A stretch of 64,000 nt of DNA from Mixophyes australis (GCA_036250195.1 JAVHZZ010000003.1:56063521-56127520); one strand, 5' to 3'; shown: positions 37,116-48,194, counted from the stretch's first letter. Numbers and translations are program-made. The notes: generated by a model not told the origin, from the letters alone.

Positions 37116-40100
37116 ATGAAGTGATACTGGCGGTGGGGGGCCCTCAGAGAGAGGGGGGCCCGGGGCACTTGCCCCCTGTGCCCCCCCCTTAATCCGGCTA
37201 TGATCCTATTAGCAAAAGCGCCTTGGCGTGGCAGGATGGCTTAAACATACATTTGCAAATGTGTGCAACAAAGACTTTTGCATTTTTATCTACAGTAGAA
37301 ATGGCAGATCTGTTGCTGGCTATAGCAGTGTGCTGGGGGAAAAAATGTTGTGTGTATGTTCCCTTTCAAGCACCTCTTATGGCCTATAAATTGATTTGAG
37401 CAGCTTCCACTTTTGTATTTGTCTGAGAGGCATGTTGGTGTCAGTAGCTGAGAGGGGGTACTGGCACTGAATTGCTGTTTGGAGGCTTCTGGGGTACCTC
37501 TTTGGTAAGTTGGCTCTCAATTTAAAAACACATATGTATGGCCCAAATATATGGGACTCTCATTGTTTAGAGTAGGACCATCCTATTAGCAAAAGCGCCT
37601 TGGCGTGGCAGGATGGCTTAAACATACATTTGCAAATGTGTGCAACAAAGACTTTTGCATTTTTATCTACAGTAGAAATGGCAGATCTGTTGCTGGCTAT
37701 AGCAGTGTGCTGGGGGAAAAAATGTTGTGTGTATGTTCCTTGCAGGATAACCCCACCCTTTCAAGCACCTCTTATGGCCTATAAATTGATTTGAGCAGCT
37801 TCCACTTTTGTATTTGCCTGAGAGGCATGTTGGTGTCAGTAGCTGAGAGGGGGTACTGGCACTGAATTGCTGTTTGGAGGCTTCTGGGGTACCTCTTTGG
37901 TAAGTTGGCTCTCAATTTAAAAACACATATGTATGGCCCAAATATATGGGACTCTCATTGTTTAGAGTAGGACCATCCTATTAGCAAAAGCGCCTTGGCG
38001 TGGCAGGATGGCTTAAACATACATTTGCAAATGTGTGCAACAAAGACTTTTGCATTTTTATCTACAGTAGAAATGGCAGATCTGTTGCTGGCTATAGCAG
38101 TGTGCTGGGGGAAAAAATGTTGTGTGTATGTTCCTTGCAGGATAACCCCACCCTTTCAAGCACCTCTTAAGGCCTATAAATTGATTTGAGCAGCTTCCAC
38201 TTTTGTATTTGTCTGAGAGGCATGTTGGTGTCAGTAGCTGAGAGGGGGTACTGGCACTGAATTGCTGTTTGGAGGCTTCTGGGGTACCTCTTTGGTAAGT
38301 TGGCTCTCAATTTAAAAACACATATGTATGGCCCAAATATATGGGACTCTCATTGTTTAGAGTAGGACCATCCTATTAGCAAAAGCGCCTTGGCGTGGCA
38401 GGATGGCTTAAACATACATTTGCAAATGTGTGCAACAAAGACTTTTGCATTTTTATCTACAGTAGAAATGGCAGATCTGTTGCTGGCTATAGCAGTGTGC
38501 TGGGGGAAAAAATGTTGTGTGTATGTTCCTTGCAGGATAACCCCACCCTTTCAAGCACCTCTTATGGCCTATAAATTGATTTGAGCAGCTTCCACTTTTG
38601 TATTTGCCTGAGAGGCATGTTGGTGTCAGTAGCTGAGAGGGGGTACTGGCACTGAATTGCTGTTTGGAGGCTTCTGGGGTACCTCTTTGGTAAGTTGGCT
38701 CTCAATTTAAAAACACATATGTATGGCCCAAATATATGGGACTCTCATTGTTTAGAGTAGGACCATCCTATTAGCAAAAGCGCCTTGGCGTGGCAGGATG
38801 GCTTAAACATACATTTGCAAATGTGTGCAACAAAGACTTTTGCATTTTTATCTACAGTAGAAATGGCAGATCTGTTGCTGGCTATAGCAGTGTGCTGGGG
38901 GAAAAAATGTTGTGTGTATGTTCCTTGCAGGATAACCCCACCCTTTCAAGCACCTCTTATTGCCTATAAATTGATTTGAGCAGCTTCCACTTTTGTATTT
39001 GTCTGAGAGGCATGTTGGTGTCAGTAGCTGAGAGGGGGTACTGGCACTGAATTGCTGTTTGGAGGCTTCTGGGGTACCTCTTTGGTAAGTTGGCTCTCAA
39101 TTTAAAAACACATATGTATGGCCCAAATATATGGGACTCTCATTGTTTAGAGTAGGACCATCCTATTAGCAAAAGCGCCTTGGCGTGGCAGGATGGCTTA
39201 AACATACATTTGCAAATGTGTGCAACAAAGACTTTTGCATTTTTATCTACAGTAGAAATGGCAGATCTGTTGCTGGCTATAGCAGTGTGCTGGGGGAAAA
39301 AATGTTGTGTGTATGTTCCTTGCAGGATAACCCCACCCTTTCAAGCACCTCTTATGGCCTATAAATTGATTTGAGCAGCTTCCACTTTTGTATTTGTCTG
39401 AGAGGCATGTTGGTGTCAGTAGCTGAGAGGGGGTACTGGCACTGAATTGCTGTTTGGAGGCTTCTGGGGTACCTCTTTGGTAAGTTGGCTCTCAATTTAA
39501 AAACACATATGTATGGCCCAAATATATGGGACTCTCATTGTTTAGAGTAGGACCATCCTATTAGCAAAAGCGCCTTGGCGTGGCAGGATGGCTTAAACAT
39601 ACATTTGCAAATGTGTGCAACAAAGACTTTAGCATTTTTATCTACAGTAGAAATGGCAGATCTGTTGCTGGCTATAGCAGTGTGCTGGGGGAAAAAATGT
39701 TGTGTGTATGTTCCTTGCAGGATAACCCCACCCTTTCAAGCACCTCTTATGGCCTATAAATTGATTTGAGCAGCTTCCACTTTTGTATTTGTCTGAGAGG
39801 CATGTTGGTGTCAGTAGCTGAGAGGGGGGTACTGGCACTGAATTGCTGTTTGGAGGCTTCTGGGGTACCTCTTTGGTAAGTTGGCTCTCAATTTAAAAAC
39901 ACATATGTATGGCCCAAATATATGGGACTCTCATTGTTTAGAGTAGGACCATCCTATTAGCAAAAGCGCCTTGGCGTGGCAGGATGGCTTAAACATACAT
40001 TTGCAAATATGTGCAACAAAGACTTTTGCATTTTTATCTACAGTAGAAATGGCAGATCTGTTGCTGGCTATAGCAGTGTGCTGGGGGAAAAAATGTTGTG

Positions 40101-40183
40101 TGTATGTTCCTTGCAGGATAACCCCACCCTTTCAAGCACCTCTTATGGCCTATAAATTGATTTGAGCAGCTTCCACTTTTGTA

Positions 40184-40195
40184 TTAACCTGCGTA
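40184..40195. repeat. 12-bp direct repeat, right border of satellite array
   Basis: TTAACCTGCGTA, identical to 31,098-31,109, directly after the truncated last monomer. Confidence 0.9.
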
Positions 40196-41892
40196 TAACA
40201 AGGAACATAAGAAGAATAATACTGGCGGCGTTCAAAGTAACGTGATTCTGTGCTGGCGGCATGTTAAATGGTCGCAAAGATTGCAAGTCAGTTTTTTAAA
40301 CAATCGATCTTAACAGCAAGTCAGGGTTCCGAGATTCGCTGTGAAGATGTCGGGGTAAGTGTTGTTGGGTTAGTGATGTTCAAGAACATCACTACCACTG
40401 CTTTATTTCACATAAAGCATTAACTCATGTGCCCCTTTTTGTTGACACGTTGCATGATTCCTGAATTTATTATCACTGTTTATAAATGGCACCCCAACCT
40501 TCTTGATGGTTGTAGTAAAAAAACAAGCATGGTAGATGCTGTCAAAGTGTCTATGAATACACGCCACATTAAAGAGAAAACCTCTCCCATAACCACTGCT
40601 CACACACAAAACAGCAAGCAATTGATTTAAGGCATTATTTTGGGTTCCGCATGGGAGCTTCTATTGCTCCCTTCTATCCCAGTGACAGCTTCAATAGCGC
40701 CACTCAAAAGTAAACATTTGATTTGTTGGTAAAGGTTACATCACACTTTTCCTATTATCAAAATTAATAAATGTTCCCAATTTTACGCTATTGTACCTCT
40801 GTTACATCTGCAATTATAGGAGCGGTGCTGTCCATAATTTGGAATATAGCACATTGTTCCTTAAGTGGATGATCGTTTTCTATGAAATAATTTACAAAAT
40901 CAGATATCTGCTGCCAATGTGATCAAGTTCTAGCTGAGCGCTTTCTATCTACTGTGTCTTTTGACCTTGGTAATGTCTCAAGGTCATAAAACTCAATGAA
41001 GAATAATCAGTGCTGGGTGCATTATCCCATATATTACTGGAAGTGCAAGGCTTTTAGGTACTAAGTTTATAACAATAGAGAGGTAAATTGTGGATAAGTT
41101 GCCATATTACTAAATCCAACCAGCAGGAGGGAAAGATGTACAGGGCATAATGGAGATTTCAAACCATAAATCGCATGCAATTTGTAATCCTTAAAATGAC
41201 GGATGAGAAATATGACATACATTCCCTGGTATTATGTTATCTTGCAGTATTCTTTGTGGCTTGTGTCTACAATGTTATTAAATAATTATCCTAATCATGT
41301 ATGGTTACATTGTATCTCATCTGGAACTTCTACTGTTCAACTGTTTTCAAGGCAGATCTAAACATGAATGAATTAAAAATAGAACACGTTAAATTTGTAC
41401 TGACTACTTAAATATTTCCTTTTGTACTATACCATAAGGCATTTCTTTGTCATGAAATTGCATTAGAGCATTACAGAGATTACTATTCATGCTCAGAGAA
41501 AGATAAGACACAGAGAACGACCTTTAGAGATTCTCTTAGTGTAGGTTAAAAAAAAACATATATATATATATATATATCGGGAATCTAATTACAGATAAGC
41601 TGTTTACTATTTGTTTTTTGGTACGAGGCCAATTCACTTGTTTGCCACATTGAAAAGACTAATTGTTGGTCATTTAATACACTATGCGTGGCGCTTCTCT
41701 TTTTTTGTCTTTTAGAATTATTTGAGCACTTGCAAATGAGTGCTTGTTTTTTGAGGAGCTGCCTGCTGCGTAAATTTGTATGTTCTTTATATTTATATGG
41801 TGTATGAGGTACACACATATATATGTAAATCATTGTCACACATTTGGTGTTTTTCTAACATTGCACTAAGCGCCTTTTGCTTATTATCTTTC

Positions 41893-41923
<31 letters not shown>

Positions 41924-41939
41924 TTATATATATATGTAT
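40196..41939. other. Right flank of the satellite array, no gene seen
   Basis: AT-rich DNA with TA runs at about 41,557-41,578 and 41,895-41,918. There is a small palindrome GTGATGTTC-AA-GAACATCAC near 40,373. No supported gene. Confidence 0.5.
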
Positions 41940-42435
41940 TGTAACAAAAGGTGGCATTTAGCTGGCAATATGCAGATAAAGCAGGGAAGTAGAGTAAAAC
42001 ATTTGTGCAGTAATGCACCTAAATTGAATGTAAAGACCTATGTATGAAAAGCAATAGTTTAAATTTGGTTTAACTTACATGACTTGAAATCCTTCCTCTC
42101 AGCAAACAGACAGGGTGTGTCTGTTTGAATTACAGAGCCAGTGATGGGCGTTTCCTTTTAAAGAGAAGGTGGGTGTGTCACCTGTCCATCAAGCTAAGGC
42201 TGGGGGAGGAGCATCAGGTATAAAAGCTTGTTTATAACATTTGTGCACGGAGATCAACGCTGGGTAAGCTGGCTGGTCTTGAGAGAGCTGAGCTATGTCT
42301 AGCTAGTGTTTAGGGTCTCCAAGTATTGCTGTGAAATCTGTACGGTGTCAAAACATTTACCATCCTGACAATAAAACTACATAAAAAGGAAGAAGTTGTT
42401 CGCGTGTGCTTCTGCAGTAGCGGGCTCTTGCCACA
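41940..42435 (+). mobile_element. Candidate retroelement LTR
   Basis: The block runs from TGTAACAAAAGGTGGCA to GGGCTCTTGCCACA (TG...CA). A strong TATAAAAG box (42,219-42,226) and an AATAAA signal (42,370-42,375) lie in the right order and spacing for U3-R-U5 on the plus strand. A TA microsatellite abuts the left end and hides any TSD. Confidence 0.5.
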
Positions 42436-43330
42436 TTATATACAGTCCACAGTTTGTGAGAAACGAGGTGCAGACTGGTTGAGGTGATATTAATAACGTG
42501 TTTCACTACAAGGGGTAATGATGTGGCAGGGGAGTAATTATGATGATGGGAGTTAATAATGTAATTGGAAGGGGTTAATGATATATTTGGGAGGTAATGA
42601 TGTGCCTGAGGGTTTAATGATGTGCCTGGGGTTGGGTAGTGATGTGCCTGCGGGGGGTGATATTGCTGGTGTTTGGTGTGATGTGGCTTTGTTATGTACT
42701 GTGTTCACTTATTGTCCGGTTTTTCAATATTTAATGTACCTACACATGTCCCAATATTCCAAGATGCGTACAAGAATCCAGTTTGAATAACAGGTAGGTG
42801 AGAGCAACACTGTTTTCATACATAATGAGGGAGATTCAATAACAATCCGGCTGCGTATTTTTACTGGTAGTGGGGTAAAAATATCCGCTCACACCTCTAT
42901 GGGGCTTAATGATGGCATTGTGACTGTCGGCATTTGGACTGTTGGCAATCACAATGTCAGTATTTTATCAGTGTCGGCCAAATTGGAATACCCTGTCTGC
43001 ATTTTTATGTCGTCAGGATAAGTGTCTGTATTTCTTCAGTCAGAAAAATGTATCCAACCCATTTATAGCGCATACATTATTTATTATGTTTATTATTATC
43101 CTTTTTTTTATAAAGCACTAACATATTATGCAGTGCTGCTCATTGAGGGGATCATGGCACAAACAAATAACATACAGTGCCAAGTTTACAATCTAACAAG
43201 AGTGGGGAACATTTATACATATGGTAGCAGAATAACAATTGTAGTATCTGATGGGGCTAATGTAAGGTCTGTGAAAGAAATGTTCTTTTGTCTCCCAACT
43301 TCCAAACCACAGTGATAAAGAATTGTTTAC
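42436..43330. other. Unassigned sequence with a retroposon scrap
   Basis: At about 43,075-43,215 a TTATTATTAT.. run, ATAAAGCACTAACATATTATG and TTTACAATCTAACAAG resemble the tail region of frog LINE/SINE retroposons read on the minus strand. The rest is unassigned. Confidence 0.4.
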
Positions 43331-43506
43331 GGGCTAGACCTATCAAATCGTCTAAAAATGAAATGTGGGGGTGCTGCCCATAGCAACCAATCAGATTCTA
43401 GCTACCGTTTATCTAGTACATTATTGAAAACGATAGCTAGAATCTGATTGGTTGTTATGGGCAGCTCATACAACTTTCATTTTAGAAGTTTTGATAAATC
43501 TACCCC
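43331..43506. mobile_element. Foldback MITE (CTGATTGG type)
   Basis: Two arms of about 75 bp mirror each other. The left contains AACCAATCAGATTCTAGCTA and the right TAGCTAGAATCTGATTGGTT. The outer ends GGGCTAGACCTATCAAA and TTGATAAATCTACCCC are an imperfect TIR pair. It is 176 bp with no clear TSD. Confidence 0.85.
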
Positions 43507-43589
43507 ATAGAGCTGCACCATGGACTTGCTCAATGGGGAAAGTTCTCAAACCCATAAATATAGGTGCATTTTGTAAATATAAACACAAT

Positions 43590-43634
<45 letters not shown>

Positions 43635-44160
43635 GCACACACACACACATATAAGCTTATCTGGTGGGAAAATCAACAAGATCCCAGATCGTCCCCGGGA
43701 GTAATTCATTAACAGCTGATCAGATTCATATCATACTTAAACTCAAGGAAACTCAAGTACTACTTTTTGATGCTGCGCTTTACCGCGAGTCTGTATATAA
43801 CTAGACTTAGTGAGTGGTATGTGCTATTTCAATGTTTATTCTTAGTCTATGTATTATTTTTTCTGCCGCTTATAGTGAGATTAGAGCGAGAGCGGAAGTG
43901 ACATCATCGATTTTGGGCGGAAGGGAACAGATTGGCATGAGGAGTGTTTGGTTTTGCCGCGAGTCTATACATACCAATGCTTTCCAGGAATTGCTTGTTT
44001 GGACTATTTCAACTCAGAACTTCTCACTTTTGAACTATTACCCTTTTGATAAAGTCATCTGACGAAACATGTCAAGAGATTACCTGCTATTCCGAGTTAT
44101 ATCAGCCTGATGTGGAGATTGCTTTCCTGGCCATTGAGCTTCTTCCCGGGGTTATCCTTC
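43507..44160. other. Unassigned sequence left of the gypsy element
   Basis: A TA microsatellite lies at about 43,594-43,628. The part from about 43,740 to 44,160 has the look of an old repeat (two TACCGCGAGTCT/TGCCGCGAGTCT blocks about 170 bp apart) and ends where the truncated gypsy LTR begins. Confidence 0.4.
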
Positions 44161-44245
44161 TTGCTAGGCAACGGGACGCGATGATCGGGGCAAGACAGGC
44201 GGCCGTCTTCGGCACATAGAGACAGTGTGGAGTCAGCGCCTGACA
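44161..44245 (-). repeat. Truncated 3' LTR of the gypsy element
   Basis: Plus-strand GGGACGCGATG, GGCAAGACAGGCGGC and AGCGCCTGACA match the last part of the full LTR (48,080-48,194), with an internal gap. Confidence 0.8.
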
Positions 44246-44266
44246 TTACCCCCCTTCCCTCTCTCC
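44246..44266 (-). other. Polypurine tract
   Basis: The minus strand reads GAGAGGGAAGGGGGGTAA directly against the TGTCAGG start of the 3' LTR. This is the expected plus-strand priming site of the retroelement. Confidence 0.8.
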
Positions 44267-46300
44267 GGGACAGAACGAAGAGCAGACTGGTCCTTGAGAA
44301 ATTTGGAGAGAAGACAAGGTAAGAGTCCTTCTTGTTGACCTAAGATCTCTCGTAACCTTTCCAATGAACTAGAAACTGTATTCTGCCTCGAATGGAATGA
44401 GACACGTTCTACCTTATACTCATCACCCAGGACAGACTTGATGGGAGGAGGTGAAAGGTGACTTTTAGAGAATTCATTGAGAATTAAATGTTTAAGTAAA
44501 GATATATGAAAGGAATTATGTACACGGAGAGAGGGAGGTAAGTGGCGTTTATAAGTGACAGCATTGATAACATGTGAAATTCTGAAGGGACCAGATGGTG
44601 CTCTGAGTTTGAAGTTACGGGTGGATAGCCACACCTTGTCCCTACATGAAGAACTGTATGGTTCCTGCGATGGCGATCCACAAAGTGTTTGTGCCAGTTG
44701 GAGGCTAGTAGCAATTTATCCTGAACTTGGGTCCAGATCCTGGAAAAGTCACAAACCATTCCTTGGACAGCGGGTACACATATACTAGATTCGTCAGAGA
44801 AGGTAGGCAAAATAGGGTGTCTGTCAAAGATAGTAAAGAAATTGTATGCTCCGGTGGATTCAAGCTTATGGTTATTATGAGAAAACTCCGCCCAAGGAAG
44901 ATGATCACTCCAGGAGGACCAACGGGCCTGCCGAGGATTCAGACATTGCACTGACTGTAAAAAGATAACATTCTTATAATCCGTAAATACAGTAGTTTGA
45001 TGGAGAGCCCCTTCAGAAGATATCGCTATTCCTCCAGAGCTACCTTGATTGCTAGAAATCCTTACCACCGATGCCATAGATAGCCTCGCAGGAAGAGAAT
45101 TTCTTGGAGAGGAATCCATAAGCAGTGAAGATGCCAGCGGAATTCTTTTGTGAAAGAACTGCCCCCACACCTACAGAAGAAGCATCCACTTCAAGAAAAA
45201 ATGGTTGGTGCTGATCAGGTTGTCTCAGAATAGGAGTAGCTATAAAAGCTATTAAGATACTTAAAAGGCAAAAATTTCCTCTTGAGGCCAGTCTTTCACA
45301 TGTCCTCCTTTGCGGGTGAGAGAAGTGATTTATGCATTTAAGGAGGAAAAGTCTTTGATAAACTGTCGGTAATAATTACAGAAACCGATGAAACGCTGAG
45401 TGCCAATCAAGAATAGCCCTCATTTCCTTGTGGTCCATCTGCAACCCCACACCAAAAATTAAGTACCTGAGGAAAGGTACTTGTGATTGTTCAAACAGGC
45501 ATTTTTCCAACTTACAATACAGGCGATTCTCTCAGAGGCAGGATAGAACAACCTTGACATGCTCCCGATGCGAGGAAATGTCTTGAGAAAAGATCAAAAT
45601 ATCATCCAGGTAGACAACCACGGAAGAATATAACAGGTCTCGAAAAATCTCGTTAATAAATTCCTTGAAGGTTGCTGGGGCATTGCAGAGTTCAAGGGGC
45701 ATAACAAGGTACTTGTAGTGCCCATCCCTGGTATTGAAAGCGGTCCTCCATTCGAATCCGAATCAAGTTGTAGGCTCCCCTGAGGTCTAATTTACTAAAA
45801 ATCTGGGTGCCACGGATTCGGTCAAAAAAGCTCCGATATACGAGGAAGAGAATAGCGATACTTAATTGTTATAGCGTTCAATTTACAGTAGTCAATACAA
45901 GGCCTGAGAGACCTGTCTTTCCTTTTAACAAAAAAAGAATCCTGCACCAGCGGGACAATTAGATTTACGGATAAAACAACGTTCAAGGTTTTCGGAAATG
46001 CAATCAGCCATTGCCTTAGTCTCTGGTAAGGATAGCTGAAACACTCTGCCCCTAGGAATCCTCTTACCAGGAATAAGGTCAATGGGAAAATCCCAGGGTC
46101 GGTGGGGTGGCAAAGACTCAGCGGCTGCTTTGCTAAAGAAATCCAGGAAATCTGTGTAGGCTTCAGGAAGAATAGTCTGGGAAATGTAAGCGAGGCAAGG
46201 AATTGAAGCCCTAGAAGGAAGTACTGGAGATAGACATTGATGTTTGAAGGTAGTTCCCCTGGAGATGACTTGAGCATGAAGTCAGTCGAACTGCGGTGAA
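44247..46300 (-). pseudogene. gypsy pol remnant (RT, RNase H, integrase end, chromodomain)
   Basis: Minus-strand order: the start of RT (46,277-45,822, with [20 protein letters not shown]), the polymerase box YLDD at about 45,602-45,613, and an RNase H part (about 45,170-44,940, with FTDYKNVIFLQSVQCLNPRQ). Next comes the integrase C-terminal part (LPWAEFSHNNHKLESTG, DKLLLASNWHKHFVDRHRR), the GPFRI.HVIN.VTYK block and a chromodomain-like end (DEYKVERV). RNase H passes directly into the integrase end at about 44,930, so the zinc-binding and DDE core of integrase is deleted. Several frameshifts occur. It is not functional. Confidence 0.85.
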
Positions 46301-46473
46301 TGTGCCCTGAGCCAAGGTAGTCCCTAGATCATCAGGTTTATGGACTGAGGAAGAATTAGGAGACTTATCCATTCAGAGTGGAGGACTCCTACCAATAGCC
46401 TTAAGGGACTGGTAATGCGATCGATGGAGCCATTGGCGACAAGGATGCCATCTATCTCAGTCAGAGCCAAAGG

Positions 46474-47475
46474 CTACGGCCAAGGATAAATGGAGAGATG
46501 GAACTTGGAGGCCAACTCGGCGGATATGAAGTTTCCAGTAGATCCAGATTCCACGAAGGCTGACAACTGCTTGGGGCCATCCAGAGAAAAAAGAACTACC
46601 TGCATAAGAAATTCGCAGTCTCTTGAGGAGTAGGGGGCAAGGGACCTGGATCCTAGGATGACCCTCCTAACATCGTCTAGGAAGGGGTTTTCCACTGTCA
46701 TGGAACATGAAGAGCGGAGGTGACCGGGTTCTCCACAATAAAGACAGAGGCCATTTCTGATGCGTCTGTCACGTTCCTCCTGAGCAAGTCGAGAGCAACC
46801 AAGTTGCATGGGTTCCTCAGTGGTAATTACAGGAGATGGAAAATGAGGAGCCAGACAAGAAAAGGGGCGACAAGAGCGATCCCTCTCCTGGAACACCTCC
46901 CTGTGGCGAATATTCACTTTAATGCAGAGGGAAATTAACTAGTCCAGATTGGTTGGGAGGTCACGGGAGGCTAGATCATCCTAGATACATTCATTAAGCC
47001 CTTGCCAAAAGGTGGCCACTTGAGCCTCATTATTCCGGCGAAGCTCAGAGGCTAGAGTCTGAAACTGTACTGTATATTGGCCAGCAGTTAAGGAGTCTTG
47101 ATGAAGAGCTAGCAATCCAGAAGCAGCAGAAGAAACTCGGTCCGGCTCATCAAAAACCTACCAAAAATTCTCAATAAAGAAAGAAGAGTTCTTCAACATA
47201 GAAGGCTAAAGCTTGCCTGTGAGGAGGGAAATAATGTACGCCATCTTGGTGGGTTCAAAAACAAAATTCTCAGGAGCCAGTTCAAATTGAATGGCGAAAC
47301 ACTCGGCATCTCATATTTTTCAAGTGAGGGAATACGTAATCCCCTTAAAGTAGATGTACTGACCGTGGAAGCAGCGGCAGTGGTGGAGACTGTGACCACC
47401 ACAGTTGCTTGACTTGCAGGCAGGGATCCTTGGATCCCTGCTCTAAACGAGATACGAACCCCTGGAGGCACTGTA
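46474..47475 (-). pseudogene. gypsy gag and protease remnant
   Basis: The minus strand shows a CCHC zinc knuckle CLYCGEPGHLRSSC (C-x2-C-x4-H-x4-C, near 46,740), preceded by EERDRRIRNGL. It is followed by AFVESGSTGNFIS, the retropepsin active-site loop. The catalytic aspartate of the expected D-S-G triad reads as glutamate here, so the protease would be inactive. Upstream frames to 47,471 carry decayed gag with frameshifts. In the family, gag packages the RNA and protease cleaves the polyprotein. Confidence 0.82.
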
Positions 47476-47580
47476 GAAGCTGAGCTTGATTAGACTCTTG
47501 CTGAAGCACTCTCTGAGCAAGAAGGAACAGAAGATCTCGAGCGGAGGGTTCTTCCTGGCCATGTTTGGGCCAGAGTATAC

Positions 47581-48194
47581 TGTCACGAGCTGTAAGTAGC
47601 TACTAGCCAGTATTTGCGCTGCTGAGCAGGAAAGTGCGGAGTTTAATGCACCCCTGGTGTTCACCAGGAACTCCCGCAAAAGAGTTTGGGCTTCGCTGCA
47701 AGAGGGTGCACAGATTGCGGTTCTCCGAGTCAGCTACCAGCATAGTAACAGAGTGGACGGAGCGTTCTTAATCACTCCTGGTCAGAACCAACCGAGCACC
47801 GAGGTACAAGGGGAGATCCAAAGAATATTCAAAGGAAAGTCAGGAAATCAGAACTAGCAGAAATGTACAAAAACAAAATCCAAAGGAAGGTCATAGAAGA
47901 TAGCCAGGTCACAAAAGGAGCAGATGATGGATACAGACAAGGTACTGGAGCAAGTGGGAACCAATACTCTGGCACCCCAGAGGCTGCCTAATATAGATGG
48001 CTGAGAGCCCTGATAGGTAGGCGAGAAATTGGCGGTCAGAGACGCTGACCACCTTCAGGTGAGGCGTCCCGTTACCTAGCAATTGGGACGCGATGTCCTT
48101 CTGCACATGCGTGTGCAGCGTGACCCAGACAGATCTGGGCAAGACAGGCGGCTGTCTCCGACACTTAGTGACAGTGCGGAGACAGCACCTGACA
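47581..48194 (-). repeat. 5' LTR of the gypsy element
   Basis: 614 bp with ends TGTCACGAG and CACCTGACA on the plus strand. A minus-strand CTATATTAG box (about 47,990) with a GTATTGG motif nearby is a plausible promoter. Confidence 0.82.

Larger units (their letters stand above)
35514..37202. mobile_element. hAT element inserted in the satellite, TSD ATCCTATT
   Basis: Ends are CAGAGCTGGATTAAGG and CCTTAATCCGGCTATG, the family of the nested hAT at 15,744, with the same GC-only subterminal blocks. Perfect duplications ATCCTATT (35,506-35,513 and 37,203-37,210) are satellite sequence, so it inserted into an existing array. It is 1,689 bp and non-coding, with three TA microsatellites and a GC-rich 110-bp tandem repeat. 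Confidence 0.95.
31110..40183. repeat. 395-bp satellite array, about 18.7 copies
   Basis: Head-to-tail copies of one 395-bp monomer run from CACATATGTATGGCCC at 31,110 to CCACTTTTGTA at 40,183, interrupted only by the hAT at 35,514-37,202. Copies are nearly identical. The few variants include TATG/TATT/TAAG near the TATAAATT box, TTTGTCTG/TTTGCCTG, GACTTTTGC/GACTTTAGC, an 18-bp deletion in the copy right after the hAT (about 37,361), and one extra G near 39,828. Each monomer carries ATTTGCAAAT (first at 31,209), CTATAAATTG (first at 31,360) and GGTAAGTTGG. The 64-codon frame present in each starts at TTG, not ATG, so I do not treat it as coding. Confidence 0.97.
44161..48194 (-). mobile_element. 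Ty3/gypsy chromovirus-type LTR retrotransposon, defective
   Basis: On the minus strand the order is 5' LTR (48,194-47,581), gag, protease, RT, RNase H, integrase C-terminus, chromodomain-like end, polypurine tract, and a 3' LTR remnant (44,245-44,161). This order (integrase after RNase H, chromodomain last) is that of Ty3/gypsy chromoviruses. The internal part is about 3.3 kb, against about 4.5-5 kb in intact relatives. The 3' LTR is cut to about 85 bp, so no TSD can be read. Confidence 0.88.

Noticed and set aside
31181..40165. Repeated 64-residue frame in every satellite monomer as a tandem gene family
   Set aside because: The frame starts at TTG, has no upstream ATG, and its conservation is fully explained by near-identity of the whole monomer. 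Variant sites change residues freely (M/I/K).
31110..40183. CRISPR-like array
   Set aside because: Units are directly adjacent 395-bp copies without variable spacers, in eukaryotic DNA with no cas genes.
31110..40183. Hammerhead ribozyme or pol III snRNA unit in the satellite
   Set aside because: No CTGANGA core is present on either strand of the monomer. A TTTT run lies about 20 bp after the TATA box, which would stop pol III at once.
40373..40392. GTGATGTTC-AA-GAACATCAC as a steroid-receptor site
   Set aside because: The half-site order and spacing do not match the usual inverted AGAACA-nnn-TGTTCT arrangement. A single short palindrome in 64 kb is expected by chance.
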